From NCBI GenBank assembly GCA_023460795.1, contig JAEWPC010000044.1, forward strand, positions 1-64,000: 64,000 nt of DNA, given 5' to 3'. The notes below the pieces were generated by a model. It made no database searches. It was not told the origin of the DNA and worked only from the letters and a program-made list of their open reading frames with translations. A program made the position numbers and the translations under genes. Source of the DNA: Bacillota bacterium. Lineage in GTDB: Bacteria > Bacillota > Bacilli > Paenibacillales > Paenibacillaceae. Positions 34,156 through 42,219 of the stretch are shown here, one piece after another; position 1 is the first letter of the stretch; each line of letters begins with the position of its first letter.

Positions 34156-35338
34156 GCAGCACCTCGACTTGAGGGTCGACGTCGGCTTCGTAATCGATGC
34201 CGTCGGTTTCGAAGCCGAACAGCTGGAAGAACTCGCGGCGGTAACCGGCGAGATCGGACAACTGTTCGATGTTCTCGCTCGTGATCGCGTTCCAGATCGT
34301 CGCGACTTCCGCTTGCACGTCATCGCGCATTTCCCAATCGTCGATTCGGATGCGTCCTTGTTCGTCCGTCGGGACCTGAGCGCCCGAGGCGTACAGTCTA
34401 TCGGCGAACAAGCGGTACATTTGCTCGATGCAGCCTTCGTGAATGCCTTTTTCTTTCATCACTTTATATAGCGCGGAAATATACAGCGGCACGACCGGAA
34501 TGGCCGAGCTCGATTGCGTGACGAGCGCTTTGGCAACGGTAACGTAGGCGCGGCCACCGGTAGCGGACAGCTGCTCGTGCATGTGCTTCGCCGTAGCTTC
34601 CAGGTGATCCTTCGCTTGGCCGATGGAGCCTTCGCGATAGATCGCTTGCGTAATGTCCGAGCCGATGTAGGAGAACGCGATCGTCGTCGCGTCCTCCGCT
34701 AGCACGCCGCCCTCGCGCAGCGCGTCGATCCACAGCTGCCAATCGTCGCCGCCCATGACGTCTACCGTCTCGCGGATTTCTTGTTCGGTAGCGGGCTCGA
34801 TCGTAATCGGGCTGACTTCGCCGGTATGGAAGTTGACCGTCTTGTTCGTGTAAGGCTTGCCTATCGGCTTCAGCACCGAGTTCGACGTCTCGCCGGTTTC
34901 CGGATTCGTGCGGCGCGCGGTAGCGACGCTGTAAACGACGAGGTCGACTTGGCCGAGTTCCTTGCGAATGACTTCGATCGCTTTCTGCTTCGTCTCGTCG
35001 GTGAACGCGTCGCCCGTTACGCTGAACGACGGCAACCCGGCTTGCTCCGCGGCGGCTTCGAATGCCGCTGAGTTGTACCAGCCCGCGGAAGCCGGACGCC
35101 CTGCTCCGCGCTCCCCTTGGCGGTATATCCCGACGGTGCTGGCGCCGGATCCGAACGCGGCGACGATGCGCGCCGCGAGGCCGAAGCCGGCGGAAGCGCC
35201 GATCACGAGCGCTTTGCGCGGCCCTTGAATGGAAGGGTTGCCTTTCACGTATGCAATCTGTTCTTGAACTTGCGCGGCGCAGCCTTGCGGGTGAGCCGTC
35301 GTACAAATAAAGCCTCTCGTTCTCGGTTTAATAATCAT
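34145..35338 (-). CDS. fabV: Trans-2-enoyl-ACP/CoA reductase, FabV type
   Basis: A 397-residue enoyl reductase that completes fatty-acid elongation with NAD(P)H. It begins MIIKPRTRGFICTTAHPQGC, has the nucleotide site VIGASAGFGLAARI and the FabV active-site pattern Y-x8-K in YREGSIGQAK, and the FabV length of about 400. FabV is insensitive to triclosan. ATG 35338 follows GGAAAGGAAC. It heads an operon with the hydrolase and AbrB-type genes. Confidence 0.95.
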   Translation of the reverse strand: MIIKPRTRGFICTTAHPQGCAAQVQEQIAYVKGNPSIQGPRKALVIGASAGFGLAARIVAAFGSGASTVGIYRQGERGAGRPASAGWYNSAAFEAAAEQAGLPSFSVTGDAFTDETKQKAIEVIRKELGQVDLVVYSVATARRTNPETGETSNSVLKPIGKPYTNKTVNFHTGEVSPITIEPATEQEIRETVDVMGGDDWQLWIDALREGGVLAEDATTIAFSYIGSDITQAIYREGSIGQAKDHLEATAKHMHEQLSATGGRAYVTVAKALVTQSSSAIPVVPLYISALYKVMKEKGIHEGCIEQMYRLFADRLYASGAQVPTDEQGRIRIDDWEMRDDVQAEVATIWNAITSENIEQLSDLAGYRREFFQLFGFETDGIDYEADVDPQVEVLHVY

Positions 35339-35464
35339 CTGCGAGTTCCTTTCCGATTCCATGAACGCGGATGCGGTTCATCGGTGTCATAAGCTGCTTC
35401 TTGAGCACACTGTTCCTATTTTAACGAATTTCGGCTCGGACGGAAACTGCGGAGTGCATAAGAA

Positions 35465-35499
35465 AAAGCCGAGGTTCCATCTCGCGGGGCCTCGGCTTT
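35465..35499 (-). terminator. Terminator of the AlkZ-like gene
   Basis: On the minus strand AAAGCCGAGG and CCTCGGCTTT form a 10-bp stem with a 15-base loop, followed by TTCTTATG. It lies just after the stop of the minus-strand gene. Confidence 0.85.
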
Positions 35500-35506
35500 C
35501 CTGCGG

Positions 35507-36607
35507 TTATATGGATTCGAATACGAGATGGTGGTTAGGGGCGTCTGCCGCCGCGAATCGAAGCAGTCGTTCGCCTTCCTCGGCGGCTGCTTCCCGTTCG
35601 GCGGGAGTTATCGGCTCGAACAGCCGGACGATCAGCGTGGCCGCGTTACGCTCTTGCTCGATACGCCATATTCCCCGCACGAAGCCGTCTACGAGCAGCA
35701 TGGCTCGAACGATTCCGTTGTCGCTGATGACCAGCTTGCGGTGAGCGGGCGTGACGAGACGGGTGTAGTCCGCATACGCCAATATGATATTGTCGAACTC
35801 GGATAAGTAACGTACCGGGGCGGGCATGTCCGGATCGGGGAGCGGGCTCCCCGGCAAGTCGAACAGCTCCGTTCCGTTCTCGTCCGTGAAGGAGATCAGC
35901 TCGTCCTTCATGCCGGCGAATACGGTTCGTTGTCCGGTCAAGCCCGACCAAGTCTGCATATCTTTAATAGAAGCGGGGCCGAACGCGCCGAGATAACGTC
36001 GGACGAGCGCTTCTGGGGATGCGGCGGACCATTCGCTGCCAAGCCAGGCTTCGGCAGTCGTTTGAGCTGCCAGCCCGCTTTCGCCCCAGATGCCGCGCGG
36101 CGGCACTTGGACAAGCGCTGCCAAGTTGCGCACGGCGTTGGCGAGCGCCTGCGGATCGCGATCCGGCCATCGGTCTTGCAGCGCCGCGCCGAGATCGCCG
36201 AGCGTCAGCGGTTTCTTCTCGACTAGCGAGCGCCCGGCGGCGGCGACTTCGGCAAGCTCCAGCCCTGCGAGGCGTTTGCCGTACGCGCCTTTGAGCGCGC
36301 GATCCATGACCGGCTGCAGGAGCGGCCGGAACGCCAGCGCATCTTGCGCGGAGACGAGATGGATCGTCGATCGCATCATCGAGAGGCGGACGGCCGCGCG
36401 TTGCGTCAGGAGACCGGCCAGCTCCTCATGGCGGAAGTCCGCAAGCCTCGCCCATAAACCAATATACGGGGTAAGAGGAGCCTGGGATTGCATACCGGCG
36501 AGCTTGTCAATTGCAGCGATAGCAGGCATCTGAACGCGCTCAAGCAACAGTTGGCGGCAGAGCAGCGCGCGATTCAAAACGCGAGCGGACAGAGCGTATG
36601 AGGACAT
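35507..36607 (-). CDS. Winged-helix protein of the AlkZ/YcaQ (HTH_42) family
   Basis: A 366-residue protein of the HTH_42 family that includes the DNA glycosylases AlkZ (Streptomyces) and YcaQ/AlkX, which unhook interstrand crosslinks. Near residue 38 it has GMQSQAP, i.e. the Q-x-Q catalytic-loop pattern of AlkZ, and later the family hallmark QVPPRGIWGESG. Glycosylase activity is inferred from these motifs. ATG 36607 has AAAGGAG 8 bases upstream. It sits alone, divergent from the sigma-factor gene. Confidence 0.82.
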   Translation of the reverse strand: MSSYALSARVLNRALLCRQLLLERVQMPAIAAIDKLAGMQSQAPLTPYIGLWARLADFRHEELAGLLTQRAAVRLSMMRSTIHLVSAQDALAFRPLLQPVMDRALKGAYGKRLAGLELAEVAAAGRSLVEKKPLTLGDLGAALQDRWPDRDPQALANAVRNLAALVQVPPRGIWGESGLAAQTTAEAWLGSEWSAASPEALVRRYLGAFGPASIKDMQTWSGLTGQRTVFAGMKDELISFTDENGTELFDLPGSPLPDPDMPAPVRYLSEFDNIILAYADYTRLVTPAHRKLVISDNGIVRAMLLVDGFVRGIWRIEQERNAATLIVRLFEPITPAEREAAAEEGERLLRFAAADAPNHHLVFESI

Positions 36608-36645
36608 GTCTGAAACTCCTTTGGGCTGTGATACGTATAATGAGA

Positions 36646-36679
36646 AAAACCTTCTTGCAGGGTTCAGCAAGAAGGTTTT
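36646..36679. repeat. 13-bp perfect inverted repeat between divergent genes
   Basis: AAAACCTTCTTGC and GCAAGAAGGTTTT enclose an 8-base centre. It lies between the AlkZ-like and sigma-factor promoters. The A-rich left and T-rich right arms look like a bidirectional terminator, but no gene runs into it from either side in this gap, so it may be an attenuator in the AlkZ leader or an operator. Confidence 0.7.
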
Positions 36680-36684
36680 GGCAG

Positions 36685-36713
36685 TTGAAAGTGAGTGTTA
36701 AATTTGATACAAT
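36685..36713 (+). promoter_or_regulatory. Promoter of the sigma-factor gene
   Basis: TTGAAA (36685-36690) and TACAAT (36708-36713) are 17 bases apart, a good housekeeping-type promoter about 130 bases before the gene. Confidence 0.65.
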
Positions 36714-36842
36714 GGCGGATAGCGACGAAAAACGAGGTACTCATAAATATATCTCTTTTCACTGTATCATAAATTCTTCGATGCGTCAATGGGCGAACGC
36801 GGCAAGCCGCCTCGAGGATAACGATCTAGGAGGGGTTGCAGG

Positions 36843-37736
36843 ATGACGTACGAGCGCAACGATGAACACGAACTGAACGACGATGACCTGAAATGGCTGC
36901 CAGGTGTCAAGATCGACGATCCCGTGAGAATGTATCTGAAGGAAATCGGCCGGGTGCAATTGCTGTCCGGAGAAGAAGAGATAGAGCTTGCGATCCGCAT
37001 CGAGCAAGGCGACGAAGAAGCGAAACGAAGACTCGCGGAAGCGAACCTTCGCCTAGTCGTCAGCATTGCCAGGAGATACGTCGGCCGGGGCATGCTATTC
37101 TTGGACTTGATCCAGGAAGGGAACATGGGCCTCATTAAAGCGGTCGAGAAATTCGACTATCGCAAAGGCTTCAAGTTCAGCACGTACGCGACATGGTGGA
37201 TTCGCCAAGCGATTACGCGAAGCATCGCCGACCATGGCCGCACGATCCGCATCCCCGTTCATATGGTGGAGACGATCAACAAGTTCATCCGGATTTCGAG
37301 GCAGCTGCTGCAAGATATGGGCCGCGAGCCGACGCCGGACGAAATCGCCAAAGAGATGGACCTTCCGCTCGATAAGATCCGGGAGATCATGAAGATATCG
37401 CAAGAACCGGTGTCTCTGGAGACGCCGATCGGCGAGGAGAACGATTCGAAGCTCGGCGAGTTCATCGAGGATCGCGACGCGATGGAGCCGGCCGACGCGG
37501 CGGCTTTCGAGCTTATGCGCGAGCAGCTCGAGGACGTCCTCGAGACGTTGACCGAGCGCGAGGAGAGCGTGCTGCGCCTGCGGTTCGGGCTGGACGACGG
37601 CCGTTCCCGCACGCTGGAGGAAGTCGGGCAGGCGTTCGGCGTTACGCGCGAGCGGATTCGCCAGATCGAAGCGAAGGCGCTGCGCAAGCTCAGACATCCA
37701 AGCAGAAGCAAGCGACTGAAAGACTTCCTAGAGTAA
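36843..37736 (+). CDS. RpoD-like sigma-70 factor lacking region 1.1
   Basis: A 297-residue sigma factor very similar to SigA/RpoD from region 1.2 onward: DDPVRMYLKEIGRV (1.2), NLRLVVSIARRYVGRGM and FKFSTYATWWIRQAI (2.1-2.4), PVHMVETINKF and EPVSLETPIGEE (3), and VTRERIRQIEAKALRKLRHPSRSK (4.2). Primary SigA of Bacillus is about 371 residues; the acidic region 1.1 is missing, and the N-terminus is only about 25 residues before region 1.2. No dnaG lies upstream, the usual rpoD neighbour, so this is probably a second, RpoD-like factor. ATG is 6 bases after AGGAGGGG. An ABC-F gene follows 13 bases later. Confidence 0.88.
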   Translation: MTYERNDEHELNDDDLKWLPGVKIDDPVRMYLKEIGRVQLLSGEEEIELAIRIEQGDEEAKRRLAEANLRLVVSIARRYVGRGMLFLDLIQEGNMGLIKAVEKFDYRKGFKFSTYATWWIRQAITRSIADHGRTIRIPVHMVETINKFIRISRQLLQDMGREPTPDEIAKEMDLPLDKIREIMKISQEPVSLETPIGEENDSKLGEFIEDRDAMEPADAAAFELMREQLEDVLETLTEREESVLRLRFGLDDGRSRTLEEVGQAFGVTRERIRQIEAKALRKLRHPSRSKRLKDFLE

Positions 37737-37749
37737 GGGCGGGCTGACG

Positions 37750-39666
37750 ATGCATCTCATGTCCGTGGAACGGATTACGAAGAGCTTCAGCGATAAAATA
37801 TTGTTCGAGAACGTAACGTTCGGCGTGGAGTCGGGCGACAAAATAGGCATTATCGGCGTGAACGGAACCGGGAAGTCCACGCTGCTGAAAGTCATCGCCG
37901 GGCTTGAGCCGGCGGACTCCGGCACCGTGTCCATCGGCAGGTCGGTGAAGCTCCGCATGCTGGCGCAGGATCCGGCGTTCGCACCGAACGAAACCGCGCT
38001 GGAGCACGTGCTTGGCGGCGACTCGCCGCAGCTGGCGGCGGTGCGCGAGCTGGCCGAGGTTACGGAGGCGTTGGAGCTGAATGCCGGCGATCCTACGCTG
38101 CAGCAGCGGTTAATCGCCGCCAATCAGCGGATGGACGAGCAGGACGCCTGGCAGATGGAGAGCGAAGCGAAGGCCGCCCTCTCGAAGCTCGGCATTCACG
38201 AGTACGACGCGCCGGTATCGATCATGTCCGGAGGACAGCGCAAGCGGGTCGCCATGGCCGCCGCGTTGCTGCAGCCTTCGGACATTCTTATTCTGGACGA
38301 GCCTACCAACCATATCGATAACGATTCGGTAGCCTGGCTTGAGAGCATGCTGCAGAAGCGCAAAGGCGCGCTGCTCATGATTACGCACGATCGGTACTTC
38401 CTCGACCGCGTCAGCAACCGGGTGATCGAGCTTGATCAAGGGCGGGCCTTCTTCTACGAGGCGAACTACAGCCGGTTCCTCGAGCTGAAGCTGGAGCGGG
38501 AAGAACGCGAGGCGGCGTCGGAGGCGAAGCGGCAGAATCTGCTGCGTAACGAGCTGGCTTGGATTCGCCGCGGCGCGCAAGCGCGCTCGACGAAGCAGAA
38601 GGCCCGCATCGACCGGTTCGAAGCGCTGAAGGCGCAGTCGCCGAAGCAAGCGGCGGGCAAGCTGGACGTATCCGTGTCGTCCACGCGGCTAGGCAAGAAA
38701 ATTCTCGAGGCGGAGCACGTCGCCAAAAGTCTCGGCGGGCGAACGCTCATCCGAGACTTCAACTATATCGCGGTGCCGGAAGACCGCGTCGGCGTCGTCG
38801 GGCCGAACGGCAGCGGCAAGTCCACGCTGCTGAAGCTTATCGCGGGCAAGCTGCAGCCGGATGCCGGGCGCATCGAGCTCGGACCGACCGTTAATCTTGG
38901 CTGGTTCAGCCAGGAGCACGAAGAGATGAACGAGTCGCTTCGGGTGACGGAGTATATCCGCGAGGGAGCGGAGCAGGTCAAAACCGCGGACGGATCGGTC
39001 ATCTCGGCGGGTCAGATGCTCGAGAGGTTCCTTTTTCCCCCGAATACGCATTGGACCGTCATCTCCAAGCTGTCCGGCGGCGAGAAAAGACGCCTGCAGC
39101 TGCTGCGGGTGCTCATGGGAGCGCCGAACGTGCTGCTGCTCGACGAACCGACGAACGATCTGGACATCTCCACGTTAACGGTGCTGGAAGATTATTTGGA
39201 CGATTTTCCGGGCATCGTGATCACGGTATCGCATGATCGTTACTTCTTAGACCGTACGGTCGACCGGATCCTGGCGTTCGAGGGCGGCGGAGTCATTACC
39301 CAGCACGAGGGCAATTACTCCGATTACCGCGAGCGGGAAGCCGCGAAGGAGAAGCAGGAGCCGATGGATAAGGCGCCCGCTAAGCCCGAGGCAGGCTTGC
39401 CGCGCACGGAAGGTCGCGAGCGGACGCTGAAGATGTCCTATAAGGACCAGAAGGATTTCGAGCAAATCGATGGATGGATTGCGGACACCGAAGAAGAGCT
39501 TAAACGCGTGGCCGGGCAGATGGAGGAATCGGGCAGCGATTCTTATATGCTTCAGCAGTTAGCTGGGGAGCAGCAGCAGCTCGAGACGAAGCTGGATCAG
39601 CTGCTCGAGCGCTGGACCGAGCTGAACGAGCTGGCCGAGCGCATCGCGGCGAGCAAGAAGCAGTAG
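37750..39666 (+). CDS. ABC-F family ATPase (Uup/YfmR-like)
   Basis: A 638-residue soluble twin ATPase without membrane domain: Walker A GVNGTGKST and GPNGSGKST, signatures MSGGQRKR and LSGGEKRR, Walker B LILDEPTNHID and LLLDEPTNDLD, joined by the linker arginine-rich helix ELAWIRRGAQARSTKQKARI. The C-terminal coiled coil (residues 560-638) matches Uup/YfmR, which resolve stalled ribosomes in the E site. It lies 13 bases after the sigma-factor gene, so both are in one transcript. Confidence 0.9.
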   Translation: MHLMSVERITKSFSDKILFENVTFGVESGDKIGIIGVNGTGKSTLLKVIAGLEPADSGTVSIGRSVKLRMLAQDPAFAPNETALEHVLGGDSPQLAAVRELAEVTEALELNAGDPTLQQRLIAANQRMDEQDAWQMESEAKAALSKLGIHEYDAPVSIMSGGQRKRVAMAAALLQPSDILILDEPTNHIDNDSVAWLESMLQKRKGALLMITHDRYFLDRVSNRVIELDQGRAFFYEANYSRFLELKLEREEREAASEAKRQNLLRNELAWIRRGAQARSTKQKARIDRFEALKAQSPKQAAGKLDVSVSSTRLGKKILEAEHVAKSLGGRTLIRDFNYIAVPEDRVGVVGPNGSGKSTLLKLIAGKLQPDAGRIELGPTVNLGWFSQEHEEMNESLRVTEYIREGAEQVKTADGSVISAGQMLERFLFPPNTHWTVISKLSGGEKRRLQLLRVLMGAPNVLLLDEPTNDLDISTLTVLEDYLDDFPGIVITVSHDRYFLDRTVDRILAFEGGGVITQHEGNYSDYREREAAKEKQEPMDKAPAKPEAGLPRTEGRERTLKMSYKDQKDFEQIDGWIADTEEELKRVAGQMEESGSDSYMLQQLAGEQQQLETKLDQLLERWTELNELAERIAASKKQ

Positions 39667-39743
39667 CGGGAAATTGGAACCATGAACCGTATGCTCCGTA
39701 CTAATTAGGGAAACCTAATCGGATAAGGGAGGAACGGCTTGGT

Positions 39744-40139
39744 ATGAATTGTCCGGTGTGCGCGGATACGCGCATGAGAGAAGTCGAGAAGAACGGTATA
39801 CTCATCGATATTTGCCCATCCTGCAAGGGCGTCTGGCTTGATCGCGGGGAGTTGGACAAGCTGATGCAGGGCGTTCAAGAGGTTCGCCAAGAATATAATC
39901 AGTGGTACTACGGGGATGACGACGATGACGGTAGACGTTATCCGCCGCAGCAACCCTATCCGCCGCAACAGCCGAATTCTCAGCAACAACCTTATCCGCC
40001 GCAGCAACAATATCAACAACAACCGTACCCGCCGCAGCATTACGAGGGCAAACATAAGCATTCGAAATATCAGCAGTATCCGTATAAGAAGAAAAAGAAA
40101 AGCGTCATGGACGTCTTCGGCGATCTGTTCGGAGATTGA
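39744..40139 (+). CDS. zf-TFIIB zinc-ribbon protein with Pro/Gln-rich repeat
   Basis: The 131-residue protein has one zinc ribbon (NCPVCADTRM...IDICPSCKGVWLDRGEL), an acidic stretch, then a low-complexity PYPPQQ repeat (residues 66-100), a His/Lys-rich stretch and the ending DVFGDLFGD. Family role unknown. SD GGGAGGAACGG. The Pro-Gln repeat is typical of this Firmicute family. Confidence 0.85.
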   Translation: MNCPVCADTRMREVEKNGILIDICPSCKGVWLDRGELDKLMQGVQEVRQEYNQWYYGDDDDDGRRYPPQQPYPPQQPNSQQQPYPPQQQYQQQPYPPQHYEGKHKHSKYQQYPYKKKKKSVMDVFGDLFGD

Positions 40140-40160
40140 GAGACGCGAACGTCTACGAAG

Positions 40161-40187
40161 CTCCGGCCGCGCGCCGGAGTTTTCTTC
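40161..40187 (+). terminator. Terminator after the zf-TFIIB gene
   Basis: CTCCGGC and GCCGGAG with a short CGCGC loop are followed by TTTTCTTC. Confidence 0.85.
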
Positions 40188-40216
40188 GTGAAGGGCAGGC
40201 ATCCAGCAATTATGGA

Positions 40217-40246
40217 TTGACAATGATAATGAGAACCATTATCATT
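40217..40246 (+). promoter_or_regulatory. Fur-controlled promoter of the iron-siderophore ATPase
   Basis: TTGACA (40217-40222) and TATCAT (40240-40245) are 17 bases apart, and ATGATAATGAGAACCATTATCAT fills the spacer and -10 as an almost perfect Fur box. Layout and elements equal those of the promoter at 2813-2841, so both genes should respond to iron together. Confidence 0.93.
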
Positions 40247-40305
40247 ACACAAGACGGTAAGTTCGGATTGAAGCGAAATTGCGAATGAGAAAGAAGGATG
40301 AGGAT

Positions 40306-41172
40306 ATGTCTCGGTTGCGGACAACGGAGTTATCCCTGGCATACGGCAACAGACAAATCGTGAAGCAGCTCAGCGTCGAGGTTCCCGACGGGCAGATTAC
40401 CGCGCTCGTAGGCGCTAACGGCTCCGGCAAGTCGACGATTCTGAAGTCGATGGCGCGCATCTTGAATCCCGTGCAGGGCGGAGTGTACTTGGACGGCAAG
40501 CTGATCCACCGCCAACCGACGAAGGAAGTCGCCAAGCAGCTGGCCATTCTGCCGCAGAACCCGACGTCCCCGGAAGGGCTGACGGTTCGCGAGCTCGTCT
40601 CGTTCGGCCGGTATCCACATCAAAGAGGCTTCGGCAACATGAACGCGGAAGATAACCGAATGATCGAATGGGCGCTTGCCGCGACCGGTATGACGGAATT
40701 CCGCGATCGCTCGGTCGACCAGCTGTCCGGCGGCCAACGCCAGCGCGCATGGATCGCCATGGCGCTCGCCCAAGGCACCGACGTCCTTCTTCTTGACGAA
40801 CCGACGACGTTCCTTGATATGGCGCATCAGATCGAAGTCATGACGCTGCTCGAGAAGCTGAATCGCGAGCAGCAACGAACGATCGTCATGGTCGTGCACG
40901 ACTTGAACCATGCCGCGAGATTCGCCCAGCACTTGATCGCCCTGAAGCAAGGAGTCGTACTGTACGAAGGCCATCCGCAGGAGGTCATGACGAGCCAGAT
41001 GCTAAGAGACGTGTTCGGCATCGATGCGGACGTCATTCCGGATCCGCGTACGGGCGCTCCGCTCTGCCTGCCTTACGGACTTGCGGAAGACGCGGCTAAG
41101 CCTAGCGCGCCGGCCGCTGCGCCTGCTGCCTCGCCGGCCGCCGTGCCAGAGCGCGAGAAGGTATTGGCATAA
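40306..41172 (+). CDS. Iron-siderophore ABC transporter ATP-binding protein (FecE/FhuC-like)
   Basis: A 288-residue ATPase: GANGSGKST, Q-loop LPQNP, signature LSGGQRQRAW and LLLDEPTTFLDMAHQIEV, as in FhuC/FecE. The C-terminal 30 residues are an Ala/Pro-rich tail not needed for the fold. ATG 40306 is taken as the start of the family-like MSRLRTTELSLAYGN. It is the natural energy subunit for the binding protein and fused permease at 2949-6097, and may serve other siderophore transporters too. Confidence 0.92.
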   Translation: MSRLRTTELSLAYGNRQIVKQLSVEVPDGQITALVGANGSGKSTILKSMARILNPVQGGVYLDGKLIHRQPTKEVAKQLAILPQNPTSPEGLTVRELVSFGRYPHQRGFGNMNAEDNRMIEWALAATGMTEFRDRSVDQLSGGQRQRAWIAMALAQGTDVLLLDEPTTFLDMAHQIEVMTLLEKLNREQQRTIVMVVHDLNHAARFAQHLIALKQGVVLYEGHPQEVMTSQMLRDVFGIDADVIPDPRTGAPLCLPYGLAEDAAKPSAPAAAPAASPAAVPEREKVLA

Positions 41173-41206
41173 CGACCTATAAAGATAGTCGCACTTTCCA
41201 ATTTAC

Positions 41207-41256
41207 GCTCTCCCCCAGCATTGTTAGAATGTAGGAAACGGGGGGAGGGCTTTTTG
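41207..41256 (+). terminator. Terminator-like hairpin enclosing the moxR promoter
   Basis: GCTCTCCCCC pairs with GGGGGAGGGC and is followed by TTTTT. The loop holds a likely promoter -10 (TAGAAT, 41225-41230, with TTTACG 17 bases upstream), and the right arm contains the GGGGGAGGG that is the SD of moxR. Transcripts from upstream would form the hairpin and stop; those starting in the loop would not. Confidence 0.6.
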
Positions 41257-41261
41257 CGTTT

Positions 41262-42215
41262 ATGGAGCATAATCAGGATCTATCGGCAGTAATCGCGAAC
41301 GTAAGCAAAGTCGTCGTAGGCAAAGAGCATGTCCTGGAGCAACTTCTGATCGCATTGCTCGCATCCGGGCACATTCTGCTCGAGGACGTTCCGGGCACGG
41401 GCAAAACGATGCTGGCGAAAACGCTGGCCAAGACGCTCGATTGCGAGGTTCGGCGGATTCAATTCACCGCGGACTTGCTTCCGTCGGACGTCACGGGCAT
41501 TAACTTCTATAACCAGAAGGCAGGCACCTTCGAGCTGAGAAGAGGGCCGGCCTTCACGAATATTCTGCTGGCCGACGAGTTGAACCGGGCGACGCCGCGT
41601 ACCCAGTCCAGCTTGCTGGAGTGCATGGAGGAACGACAAGTCACGATCGACGGCCAGACTTACGCATTGGATAACCCGTTCCTCGTCATCGCGACGCAGA
41701 ATCCGATCGACAACCACGGCACGTTCCCGCTGCCCGAAGCGCAGCTGGACCGGTTCATGCTGAGCGTCTCGATGGGATATCCGTCCTCAGCGGAGGAGGA
41801 AGCCATTCTCAGACGGTTCACGACCGGAGATCCGCTGAGCCGATTGCAGCCTGCCATCGGCAAGGACGACATCGCCAAGCTTCAGAAGCAAGCGTCGGCC
41901 GTCTACGTGAGCGACGAGCTCGTGCAATACTTGCTCGCGATCGTGACCGCTACGAGAAGCCATGCGGATATCGCATTCGGCGTCAGTCCTCGCGGCAGCT
42001 TGCAGCTTATGAAAGCGGCGCAAGCGAGAGCGGTGCTGCGCGGCAGGGATTACGTCGTTCCTGACGACGTGAAGACGCTCGTAGGACCCGTGTTCGCGCA
42101 TCGGATTATCTTGAAAGACACGTTCCGCGGGGAGGCGTCGCGGACGCGGCAGTTGCTCGAACGGCTAGTTGCGGACATCGAAGTGCCGACGGAGTCGGCG
42201 ATCGGGGCGAAGTAA
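41262..42215 (+). CDS. MoxR-family AAA+ ATPase
   Basis: A 317-residue AAA+ protein with Walker A DVPGTGKTMLAKTLA, Walker B NILLADELNRATPRTQSSLLECMEE and the sensor region ATQNPID. MoxR ATPases act as chaperones for assembly of proteins coded next to them, here the DUF58 protein. It heads a three-gene operon. Confidence 0.93.
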   Translation: MEHNQDLSAVIANVSKVVVGKEHVLEQLLIALLASGHILLEDVPGTGKTMLAKTLAKTLDCEVRRIQFTADLLPSDVTGINFYNQKAGTFELRRGPAFTNILLADELNRATPRTQSSLLECMEERQVTIDGQTYALDNPFLVIATQNPIDNHGTFPLPEAQLDRFMLSVSMGYPSSAEEEAILRRFTTGDPLSRLQPAIGKDDIAKLQKQASAVYVSDELVQYLLAIVTATRSHADIAFGVSPRGSLQLMKAAQARAVLRGRDYVVPDDVKTLVGPVFAHRIILKDTFRGEASRTRQLLERLVADIEVPTESAIGAK

Positions 42216-42219
42216 GCCG

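Noticed and set aside
33397..34284. Plus-strand open frame of 295 codons across the MBL-fold gene
   Set aside because: Antisense shadow; Arg-rich product, no SD, overlaps three well-supported minus-strand genes.
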